Shown piece by piece: positions 40,716 to 48,213 of a stretch of DNA of 64,000 bases (the first letter of the stretch is position 1; each line of letters opens with the position of its first letter). The stretch spans positions 1-64,000 of the forward strand of contig NZ_VUNR01000008.1 of the NCBI RefSeq assembly GCF_009695585.1. Reading direction: 5' to 3'. The stretch is from Anaerovibrio slackiae. Its GTDB lineage: Bacteria > Bacillota > Negativicutes > Selenomonadales > Selenomonadaceae. Position numbers and translations under genes: made by a program. The notes under the pieces were generated by a model. That model saw nothing but the letters and a program-made list of their open reading frames with translations, was not told where the DNA came from and did no database searches.

Positions 40716-42917
40716 ATGGAAGCAAAACTTCATTCATTTTTTGATATTTTTGATACTGGCGTGGAAGATGCTCAGGGCAATATACAGGTAAACAAGATTG
40801 TTATTCCTGTTATTCAGCGGGATTATGCTCAGGGAAGAACTTCTCCGGAAATTGCAAGGGTGAGAAAGCGTTTTCTTGATTCTTTGTATAGGGCTGTTAC
40901 AGAAGAACCGGTAACATTGGATTTTGTATATGGTGATATTGATGTGAACGGTGTTATGACGCCTTTGGATGGTCAGCAACGGCTAACTACTTTGTTTTTA
41001 CTTTATTGGTATGCAGCCCGGAAGTCAGCTATAACGGAGTGTGAGTTTTTAAACAAATTTAGTTACGAAACCAGGTGTACTGCCAGGGACTTCTGCCTGG
41101 AATTAGTAAATTTTGTGCCATCTTTTGATGGTGAGCTTTCAAAAGAAATCAAAGATCAGGCATGGTTTCCGCTTGACTGGCTCAAAGACCCTACCGTTAG
41201 TGCGATGCTGGTAATGCTGGATGCTATTGCTGAGAAATTTGCTGAGGTTTGTGACCTTTGGGAAAAGCTCCAAAATAATGCCATCACATTCTATTTTTTG
41301 CCTATCAGGGCTATGGGAATGACTGATGAACTTTATATAAAGATGAATTCCCGTGGCAAGCCTCTGACTGCGTTTGAGCATTTCAAGGCAGAACTTGAAC
41401 GTGAACTTCGAAAAGTGGATGATGTGGCAGCCAAGCGAATAATGGGCAAGATAGACAGGGAATGGACTGATTTGCTTTGGGGGTATCGTAATGGGCATAC
41501 AGGTACTGTGGCTGATAATATAGTAGATGATGAATTTTTGCGGTATTTCAAATTTGTTTGTGATATTATTGGCTATAGGGGCGGTGAATCGTTGCAGGGG
41601 AAAAGCAGAGATGAATTTGATTTGCTCAAAAGATATTTTTTCGCAGAGAGTGAGTTTGTAAGAGAGAATATAGATACATTAGAGATATTTTTTGATTGCT
41701 GGTGCGATATTCCGGGATATGATACGCCGACAGAATTTCTAAAATCATTTATTGCCGAAGGTGATGAACATGAACCAGGTAAGATAATTGCAGGTGATAA
41801 AAAGGATATATTTGAGGATTGCCTGCATAGAGATACAGGTTTAGTTTTAGGTAACAAAGTGCGTTTATATGCAATTATTGTTTATTTGCAAAATTATGAT
41901 AGGGTGACAAGGCAAGAATTTGTTCGCAGAATACGCATAATAGACAATTTGGTGCGAAATTCAAATGATGAAGTAGTTGACAGAAGTGACCGTAATCGTA
42001 TGCCGGCAATTTTGGCGCAGGTGGATACGATTATGCTTTATGGCAGGATTGACATCTTTAGAAAGACTAAGTTAAAAAAGATTAAGCGAAAAAAGGGTAC
42101 GTTTAATTGGCATCAGTTGCTAGAGGAACAGAAAAAAATAAAGTTTGTGCATGAGCACCCTGAGCAAGCAGAGATTTTGTTTGAACTAGAAGACCATTAT
42201 CTGCTTAGGGGGCAGATTGGTATTATCGGGCTTGAGCATTTAGACTATGCAGGCAGATTTTTTTCGTTGTTTTCTAATTGGAGCAAGGAAAAAATGGATA
42301 AAATAGATTGCGCCATGATGAGCCTAGGCGATTATGGGCAAAAGGAGTACTCTGGGAGGTATCAATATGCATCATATGATAAGGAGGAAGTGTGGCGAAA
42401 ACTTTTTCATAGAAGTGGTAATTCTGATTTTGCTAAAACAAAGAATGTTTTGTTGAATTTACTGGCAAAAAGTGAAAGTTTTGATGATAATGTGTTGCAG
42501 AAAATAATTGATGATTTTATAGCAGAGTGTGAGGAGAAGCATGAATATCCTTGGCGGTATTATTATGTAAAGTATGATGTATACCGGGCGGGAAAAGATG
42601 GCAAGCTATATAATGATGCCACGGAAGAGCAACCATATCTTTTTTTGGTTATGCAAACCAAACTACGGTGTTCAAAAAATTCATATATGCCATATTTAAA
42701 GGCAGCTGATGATGAACATCTATCCGAAGAGTATTGCGGACAGATACTTATTTATGGTAATAGGTACATTATGTGCGAAAATGGTGGTTATCTGTTGTGT
42801 GATTTTAAAACTGATCAATTAATACGAAAAATATCTGTCAAGCAAAATGAAAAAGGAATTGATACAGAAGATAGAGTGGTCAGACTAAAGAAATACATCC
42901 GCAGGGCAGGTTTATGA
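40716..42917 (+). CDS. DUF262-family protein, partner of the upstream GmrSD-like gene
   Basis: The 733-residue protein has its own DUF262 motifs: IPVIQRDYAQGR (Q34, R35, D36, Y37), PLDGQQRLTTLFLLY (D85-T92) and IKMNSRGKPLTAFEHFKAEL. The remaining ~450 residues are helical, polar and unfamiliar, and I see no HNH or PD-(D/E)XK motif. It starts 15 bases after the first gene and shares its AT-rich composition and codon use, so the two form a single transferred unit. A likely role is sensor or NTPase partner of the HNH protein. Two DUF262 proteins in tandem with only one nuclease domain is the notable arrangement. Confidence 0.8.
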   Translation: MEAKLHSFFDIFDTGVEDAQGNIQVNKIVIPVIQRDYAQGRTSPEIARVRKRFLDSLYRAVTEEPVTLDFVYGDIDVNGVMTPLDGQQRLTTLFLLYWYAARKSAITECEFLNKFSYETRCTARDFCLELVNFVPSFDGELSKEIKDQAWFPLDWLKDPTVSAMLVMLDAIAEKFAEVCDLWEKLQNNAITFYFLPIRAMGMTDELYIKMNSRGKPLTAFEHFKAELERELRKVDDVAAKRIMGKIDREWTDLLWGYRNGHTGTVADNIVDDEFLRYFKFVCDIIGYRGGESLQGKSRDEFDLLKRYFFAESEFVRENIDTLEIFFDCWCDIPGYDTPTEFLKSFIAEGDEHEPGKIIAGDKKDIFEDCLHRDTGLVLGNKVRLYAIIVYLQNYDRVTRQEFVRRIRIIDNLVRNSNDEVVDRSDRNRMPAILAQVDTIMLYGRIDIFRKTKLKKIKRKKGTFNWHQLLEEQKKIKFVHEHPEQAEILFELEDHYLLRGQIGIIGLEHLDYAGRFFSLFSNWSKEKMDKIDCAMMSLGDYGQKEYSGRYQYASYDKEEVWRKLFHRSGNSDFAKTKNVLLNLLAKSESFDDNVLQKIIDDFIAECEEKHEYPWRYYYVKYDVYRAGKDGKLYNDATEEQPYLFLVMQTKLRCSKNSYMPYLKAADDEHLSEEYCGQILIYGNRYIMCENGGYLLCDFKTDQLIRKISVKQNEKGIDTEDRVVRLKKYIRRAGL

Positions 42918-42939
42918 TTGCAAATTATCTTTGTGTAGT

Positions 42940-42968
42940 TTGACATAAGCCTGCCTGAGTGCTATTCT
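42940..42968 (+). promoter_or_regulatory. Promoter of ilvA
   Basis: TTGACA and TATTCT are separated by 17 bases, about 65 bases before the ilvA start. It marks the right edge of the AT-rich island. Confidence 0.7.
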
Positions 42969-43034
42969 ATTAGGAACACAGCATTTTTAGGAGAGTTCAT
43001 AATAGATATTGAGATACAAGGAGGCCAATTATTT

Positions 43035-44306
43035 ATGGCAGAGGAAGCAAAGGAAGCAAAGACAGCAGGAAAAGCGGAGCCTACTATTGAGGAGGTTCTT
43101 GAGCATACATCTATTGCGGATGTGTATCATGCCGCAAAGCAGCTGGATGGTGTGGTGAGGAAGACAAGGCTGATTGAGAGCCCTTATTTTTCGGATTTGT
43201 GTGGCAACAGCGTGTATCTGAAGCCGGAGAATTTGCAGAATACAGGCTCTTTCAAGCTGCGGGGGGCGTATAATAAGATTAGCCAGCTTTCTTATGAGGA
43301 AAGGAAAAAGGGCGTTATCACCGCTTCTGCCGGCAATCATGCCCAGGGCGTGGCTTTTGCAGCACAGCAGCTGGGTTGCAAGGCGATTATCTGCATGCCT
43401 GCTACCACGCCTATCCTGAAGGTTGAGGCAACCCGCGCTTATGGTGCCGAGGTGGTTCTTTACGGTGACAGCTTCGATGATGCCTATGCCAAGTCCATGG
43501 ATTTGCAGAAGAAAAAGGGCTATGTGTACATTCATCCTTTTAATGACCAGAAGGTACTGGCAGGCCAGGGAACTACTGCCCTGGAGATTATTGACGAGCT
43601 GAAGGATGTGGATGCTATTCTGGTGCCGATTGGCGGTGGCGGCTTCGCCAGCGGTGTGGCTCTTGCCACCAAGGCGGTTAATCCTCATGTGAAGGTTATC
43701 GGCGTGGAGCCTGAGGGGGCAGCCTGCATGGAGACTTCCTTTATGCAGGGCAGCGTAGCAACCCTGCCGATGGTGGATACCGTGGCAGATGGCTGTGCGG
43801 TGAAAACACCTGGTGATCTGACTTATGCCTTCTGCAAAAAGTACCTTGACCAGATTATTACGGTTTCCGAGATGGAAATCATGTCTGCCTTGCTGTCTTT
43901 GATTGAGAAGCACAAGTTGATTGCGGAGGGGGCCGGTGCCCTGAGCCTGGCGGCACTTAATAAGCTGCCGTTCAAGGGCAAGAAGGTGGCTGCTATCATC
44001 AGCGGCGGCAATATCGATATTTCCACTATCTCTGCCCTGATTGACAAGGCTTTGATTGCCCGTGGCAGGGTGTTCTGCTTCTCGGTGCAGCTGCCTGACA
44101 AGCCGGGACAGCTCCTGACTGTTTCCCAGATTTTGGCAGATGAAAATGCCAATGTTATCAAGCTGGACCACAACCAGTCCAAGGTTACTGACAGCTTCAA
44201 GAAGGTGGCGCTGGATGTTACTGTGGAAACCCACGGCCATGAGCACGTACAGCGCATCATCAGGGCATTGGAAAATGCTGGCTTTGTGATTGATAAGATT
44301 TATTAA
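43035..44306 (+). CDS. ilvA: Threonine ammonia-lyase with C-terminal ACT domain
   Basis: The 423-residue PLP enzyme has the cofactor lysine in NTGSFKLRGAYNKI, the PLP-phosphate loop PIGGGGFASGVAL, and SAGNHAQGVAFAAQQLGCKA. A single ACT-like domain lies at about 345-420 (FSVQLPDKPGQLLTVSQIL). The single-ACT form about 400 residues long is common in Firmicutes. It converts threonine to 2-oxobutyrate for isoleucine synthesis or energy. AAGGAGGCCAATTATTT precedes the ATG. The first ~20 residues are a Lys/Glu/Ala-rich extension. Repeat element C begins at the stop codon. Confidence 0.93.
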   Translation: MAEEAKEAKTAGKAEPTIEEVLEHTSIADVYHAAKQLDGVVRKTRLIESPYFSDLCGNSVYLKPENLQNTGSFKLRGAYNKISQLSYEERKKGVITASAGNHAQGVAFAAQQLGCKAIICMPATTPILKVEATRAYGAEVVLYGDSFDDAYAKSMDLQKKKGYVYIHPFNDQKVLAGQGTTALEIIDELKDVDAILVPIGGGGFASGVALATKAVNPHVKVIGVEPEGAACMETSFMQGSVATLPMVDTVADGCAVKTPGDLTYAFCKKYLDQIITVSEMEIMSALLSLIEKHKLIAEGAGALSLAALNKLPFKGKKVAAIISGGNIDISTISALIDKALIARGRVFCFSVQLPDKPGQLLTVSQILADENANVIKLDHNQSKVTDSFKKVALDVTVETHGHEHVQRIIRALENAGFVIDKIY

Positions 44307-45350
44307 ATTTCAGTTTATCGTAGTGCTGGTTTGTTACTTCGTGCATATACTGAATGAAATAGTTTGATAGTTCGTGGACTCTGTTCAGACATTTAAAAGG
44401 GACAGGTAGCGGCAGTACCCATAGAAAACTCGCTCTCGCTCTTAGCACAGCCTCGCGCTTCTAAGCTCCTGCATCGCTTACGCTCGCACTCGCTAAGAAG
44501 CGAGGCTGCACTCAAGGTTTTCTTTGGGTACATGCCTCACCTGTCCCTCTTTGTGTCTGAACAGATACAACAGAATAATACAACTGCCACCAATTAGTAT
44601 GAAGCTTTAGCAACTAATCCTACTTTACGAGCAAGCCTGAAAAGGGGGAGCCGGGAGGCTGACGAAACTTGCAATTGCCAACCGTTGCATAACGTATAGT
44701 GCAAGTAAACAATTCTTCAGCCCAACTGTATAAGTTGCATGGGATAAACTGCTAACCTTAGCATAAGAATATAGTGACATGTAAACAAGCCTGTTTATAA
44801 GAGCAGGTTGCCTTGCATAGCTGTTGGCAGTAGCAGGTCTCGTCAGCTCCCAGCCCCCCTATTTCAGGCTTATTCGTAAAGCTGTATGTAGCACTATGGT
44901 AACATATAACAATTGGCTTTTTATCATTTTGTTGTATCTGTTCAGACAAAGAAAGATGGGGCGGCAGGGCATTATGGCTGAATTATGTAGAGGGCGCGAG
45001 GGAGCGGATTGCTTTTTCGGATATGAGCCACCATCTTTTCCGCAGGAAAAGCGGCTCCGCTTGTCTGCGTAACTATGATAGATGGTGTTTTGGCCAGCCG
45101 TAATTTTGCTTGCGCAGCAAGCAAAATAGGCGTTAGTTGGAGACGGAGGCTGAGGTACGAAGCGGACCGTTTGTGGCGAATGGAGAAAAAGTATGTCCGT
45201 CCCGGGAGCCCGTGCCACAAAATTTTCAACCATTATTGTAATCACCTGCCGCCCCAGCCAATTTTTATTCTGAACAGAGTCCACGAAATATCAAACTACG
45301 TCATCAGTATATGCACGAAGTAACGATCAAGCACTACGAAAAACTGAAAT
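44307..45350. repeat. Nested inverted-repeat element, copy C (full length, inverted relative to copy A)
   Basis: This 1,044-bp element has the same plan as copy A: ends ATTTCAGTTTATCGTAGTGC and GCACTACGAAAAACTGAAAT; P blocks at 44381-44564 and 44938-45277; Y arms at 44623-44680 and 44826-44881. The core is nearly the exact reverse complement of copy A's. The left P block matches copy A's right P block. The right P block is longer (340 bp) and carries unrelated hairpin-rich sequence between GGGGCGGCAGG and CCTGCCGCCCC. It follows the ilvA stop directly. No supported ORF is inside. Confidence 0.85.
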
Positions 45351-45354
45351 AAAA

Positions 45355-45396
45355 AATAACAACTCCGCGGTGTGGATGCGGAGCTGTTATTTTAAG
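45355..45396 (-). terminator. Terminator of the 60-residue peptide gene
   Basis: AATAACAACTCCGC pairs with GCGGAGCTGTTATT around a 9-base loop. On the minus strand the stem is followed by ATTTTTTATTT. It abuts the right end of repeat element C. Confidence 0.75.
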
Positions 45397-45445
45397 GGAT
45401 TATAGGATGTTTAAGTAACGACAAGCGTTAAAGGGGATAACAAAA

Positions 45446-45628
45446 TTACAAGATGCTAATTACAGCACACATGGCAACCATAGCAGCAAATACGCCTACG
45501 CGCATGCCCATGATGCCAAAGGAAAAATCAGTGCTGAAGGCTTCCAGCTTAGGGAGCACATTCAGGCTGAATGCCTCGGAGCCGGTAACACCAGCAGCTG
45601 CCACAGCAGGGTTTAACATGGTTTTCAT
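45446..45628 (-). CDS. Short hydrophobic peptide of 60 residues
   Basis: The gene has a textbook AAGGAGG site seven bases before its ATG. It encodes a 60-residue peptide with an amphipathic front (MKTMLNPAVAAAGVTGSEAF) and a C-terminal hydrophobic helix (GVFAAMVAMCAVISIL) ending at the C terminus. There is no double-glycine leader and no immunity or export gene nearby. It could be a small membrane protein or a secreted bioactive peptide. I do not recognise the family. A longer in-frame start at 45772 lacks a ribosome site. Confidence 0.65.
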   Translation of the reverse strand: MKTMLNPAVAAAGVTGSEAFSLNVLPKLEAFSTDFSFGIMGMRVGVFAAMVAMCAVISIL

Positions 45629-45907
45629 GATAATAGCCTCCTTTCCATCACTTGGAATTGTATAGCTCAACTGTAAATCTCCTTGAATACTTGGGAGGTT
45701 TTCCAGCTGATGCCTTGCTTTCTTTTGATGATTTAAGTATACTGTAAAAAATGGAAAATATCTAATGCACAAACGACAGGAAATGTTCTAAAAGCGACAA
45801 AAATCAAGAAATTGTGAATTTTGTATACAAGGCCACAGGATGCTTTTGATGAGGATGGCAGGAATGCCAAGTGTGTATGTATTTTCTGCTTGAAGGAGGC
45901 GGCTGGC

Positions 45908-46807
45908 ATGATTCAGCAGATGACGGCTATGCGGATAGCTGCTGACAAGGAAAAGGAGCAGCGGCATGAGACACCGCTTTTTCCCTGCAGCGTGTATGTT
46001 ACTGACTGGCAGAGGGGCAGCATCGAGGGGTGCCCCTGGCACTGGCACAAGGATTTGGAGCTGATGTATCTGGCGGCAGGCAGCGTGCAGGTGGAGTGCA
46101 GCGGACAGCAGACTGTCCTGAAGGAAGGGGACGGACTGTTTTTCAACAGCAAAGTGCTGCACCGTTACCAGGTGGTGGGGGATGAGCCCTGCCATGTATG
46201 CTACCTGATTTTTAACCCGGATTTCGTTACCGGCGGGGCAGGCACTATCTATCATCAGAAATATATTCAGCCGCTGGTGTCGGATGCCAGCTATCCCTGC
46301 CAGTTTCTGTACGGCACAAGGCAGAAGGACGAGGGGATTATCGGCAGGATAAGGGCGGCATTTGAGGCGGCGCGCCGGGGGGAGGCAGGCTATGAATACG
46401 ATGTCAGGTACAATGTCAGCAAGGCGCTTTTGCAGCTCTTGCTGGATTATCAGCCCCTGGCGCTGGCATCGAAGCATCTGACACCCCGGATGGAAAGGCT
46501 GCAGGAAATGCTGGATTTTCTGCACTGGCATTTCAGCGAGGATATTTCCCTGGGGCAGCTGGCGGAAAGTGCCGGTGTCAGCAGCCGGGAGGCACAGCGG
46601 TGCTTCAGGGATATACTGCACATGTCACCCATGGAGTATTTGCATCAGTACCGGATGCAGGTGGCGGAGGAGCTTTTGCTGGGAACAGCTGACTCCGTGC
46701 TGGATGTGGGCATCAGCTGCGGCTTCCCCAATCCCAGCCATTTCATCAAGTCCTTCCGGAAATACCGGGGCTGCACTCCCCGGGTGTTCCGCCAGCGGAA
46801 TGCATGA
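45908..46807 (+). CDS. AraC-family transcriptional regulator with cupin sensor
   Basis: The 299-residue protein has an N-terminal cupin-like sensor domain (WHWHKDLELMYLAAGSVQVE and LKEGDGLFFNSKVLHRYQ) and a C-terminal double helix-turn-helix (DISLGQLAESAGVSSREAQR; VLDVGISCGFPNPSHFIKSF). Such regulators respond to sugars, drugs or stress. The target is unknown, as no obviously co-regulated gene is adjacent. The start at 45908 follows GAAGGAGGCGGCTGGC. An upstream in-frame ATG at 45821 is rejected for lack of such a site. Confidence 0.88.
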   Translation: MIQQMTAMRIAADKEKEQRHETPLFPCSVYVTDWQRGSIEGCPWHWHKDLELMYLAAGSVQVECSGQQTVLKEGDGLFFNSKVLHRYQVVGDEPCHVCYLIFNPDFVTGGAGTIYHQKYIQPLVSDASYPCQFLYGTRQKDEGIIGRIRAAFEAARRGEAGYEYDVRYNVSKALLQLLLDYQPLALASKHLTPRMERLQEMLDFLHWHFSEDISLGQLAESAGVSSREAQRCFRDILHMSPMEYLHQYRMQVAEELLLGTADSVLDVGISCGFPNPSHFIKSFRKYRGCTPRVFRQRNA

Positions 46808-46871
46808 GAGTCCTGTCGGTTTCTCAGAACAGACTATATGAAGGGAAATTTGTCAAGAGAACAGAGAGAGT

Positions 46872-46952
46872 TTATCCACATTTTGTTCAAAATGTGGATA
46901 AAATTGTGGATAACCTGTTAGTGTCTGTGCATAATCCAGGAAGTTATGCACA
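46872..46952. promoter_or_regulatory. DnaA-box cluster 2
   Basis: TTATCCACA at 46872, TGTGGATAA at 46893 and 46905, TGTGCATAA at 46926 and TTATGCACA at 46944 lie within 81 bases, between the AraC gene and the NlpC/P60 gene. Two looser TATGCACAGG sites follow by 47030. The first two form a palindrome (TTATCCACATTTTG and its complement). Confidence 0.6.
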
Positions 46953-47118
46953 GATACATGGCAGGCAATGGGAAATACAGCAACGTATATGCACAGGCAG
47001 GACGCAACAGGCTGCAGGATATGCACAGGGATAATTTTAATGATTTTTCCCTGAAAATCGTATATAATATACCTGCATATATTAGGCAGAAAAAGTTATG
47101 TAACTGGCGGAGGGCTTT

Positions 47119-47919
47119 ATGAGGGAATGGCGTGTTTGGCGAAAGAGGATTGTTTCAGCAGCTGTGCTGGGGTGCGCAGGGCTTCTGCTGACTGTGAATA
47201 CGGCACTGGCATTTACAAATCTGCAAAAAAATTCCAGGGGGCCGGAGGTGCTGCAGGTGCAGAAATGCCTCAAGGCGCTGGGGTACAGCATCCCGGAGCT
47301 GGACGGTGTCTTCGGCAACAGCACCTACCGGGCGGTGATGGCTTTTCAGCGTTCCAACAAGATCAAGATTACGGGGGTTGTGGATAAAAAAACCTACAAC
47401 GCCCTGCAGGTGGCAAGGCGGAATTTTGAGCTGAATGGCGGACTGGAAAGGGAAACTGCCGGGTCAGGTCGCGCAGATGATGGGGACAGCTGGCAGGATA
47501 TGAAGGGCTCTGCCGTGAATGTGCCTGAGAGCCAGCCTTTTTTGCTCCGGGACAACGTGCCCAATGTCATCAGGACGGCAAAAAAATACATTGGGGTTCC
47601 CTACAAGTTTGGCGGTGATACCCCCAAGGCCTTTGACTGCTCCGGCTATTTGCAGTACGTTTTTGCCAGGCACGGCATGAATCTGCCCCGGACGGCGGAT
47701 TTGCAGTTCAAGCTGGGGCGCAGCGTGCCAGCCAGCAGGCTGGAGGCAGGTGACCTGGTATTTTTCAGCACCTACGAGCCGGGAGCTTCCCACTGCGGCA
47801 TTTATCTGGGCAACGGTGAGTTTATCCACGCCTCATCCAGCAAGGGGGTCCGTGTGGACAAGCTGAATGATGACTACTGGAAGGCAAAATACTATGGCGG
47901 CAAGCACATAGTGAAGTGA
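47119..47919 (+). CDS. Secreted peptidoglycan hydrolase: peptidoglycan-binding + NlpC/P60 domains
   Basis: The 266-residue protein has a signal peptide (RIVSAAVLGCAGLLLTVNTALA), a peptidoglycan-binding type 1 domain (about 35-95, SRGPEVLQVQKCLKALGY, then FGNSTYRAVMAFQ) and an NlpC/P60 cysteine peptidase (about 140-266). Its catalytic residues are C174 (FDCSGYLQ), H225 (SHCGIYL) and H237 (FIHASS). It probably cleaves stem peptides during growth or division. The ATG follows GGAGGGCTTT. The gene lies between two DnaA-box clusters. Confidence 0.9.
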   Translation: MREWRVWRKRIVSAAVLGCAGLLLTVNTALAFTNLQKNSRGPEVLQVQKCLKALGYSIPELDGVFGNSTYRAVMAFQRSNKIKITGVVDKKTYNALQVARRNFELNGGLERETAGSGRADDGDSWQDMKGSAVNVPESQPFLLRDNVPNVIRTAKKYIGVPYKFGGDTPKAFDCSGYLQYVFARHGMNLPRTADLQFKLGRSVPASRLEAGDLVFFSTYEPGASHCGIYLGNGEFIHASSSKGVRVDKLNDDYWKAKYYGGKHIVK

Positions 47920-47921
47920 GA

Positions 47922-47962
47922 TTATCCACAGCTCTTGTGGATAGAAAACTCACTTATCCACA
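47922..47962. promoter_or_regulatory. DnaA-box cluster 3, upstream of nrdD
   Basis: TTATCCACA occurs at 47922 and 47954, with TGTGGATAG at 47936 and another at 48105. The cluster begins two bases after the NlpC/P60 stop and lies 160-290 bases upstream of nrdD. Confidence 0.55.
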
Positions 47963-48116
47963 AAAATTTATATTGGTGCAGGCTTATGCAGCTTGTTTGG
48001 TAAATTTAGCTGTCAGCAGCTAGGGATTATTGCAGCCCTAGCTGTTTTATTGTGTATATAGCGGTATAAATATGTGTAGATATGCATAAAGCCTGTGAAT
48101 ATGCTGTGGATAGCAA

Positions 48117-48164
48117 TTACTATATGTTGTGCTCGAATTTGACATAGGACACTATATATTGTAA
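48117..48164 (+). promoter_or_regulatory. Paired NrdR boxes upstream of nrdD
   Basis: TTACTATATGTTGTGC (48117-48132) and ACACTATATATTGTAA (48149-48164) match the NrdR consensus ACACWATATATTGTGT and are exactly 32 bases, about three helical turns, apart. That spacing is characteristic of NrdR operators. The second box covers the promoter spacer and part of the -10. Confidence 0.8.
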
Positions 48165-48167
48165 AAT
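48139..48167 (+). promoter_or_regulatory. Promoter of nrdD
   Basis: TTGACA and TAAAAT are separated by 17 bases, about 45 bases before the nrdD start. It is overlapped by the downstream NrdR box. Confidence 0.75.
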
Positions 48168-48213
48168 CTAGGTTGTAAACAAGATATATTAATTAAACGG
48201 AGAGAGTCGGAGT

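Noticed and set aside
46872-47962. Replication origin
   Set aside because: The DnaA boxes are suggestive, but no dnaA, dnaN, rpmH or gyrB genes and no clear AT-rich unwinding repeat accompany them.
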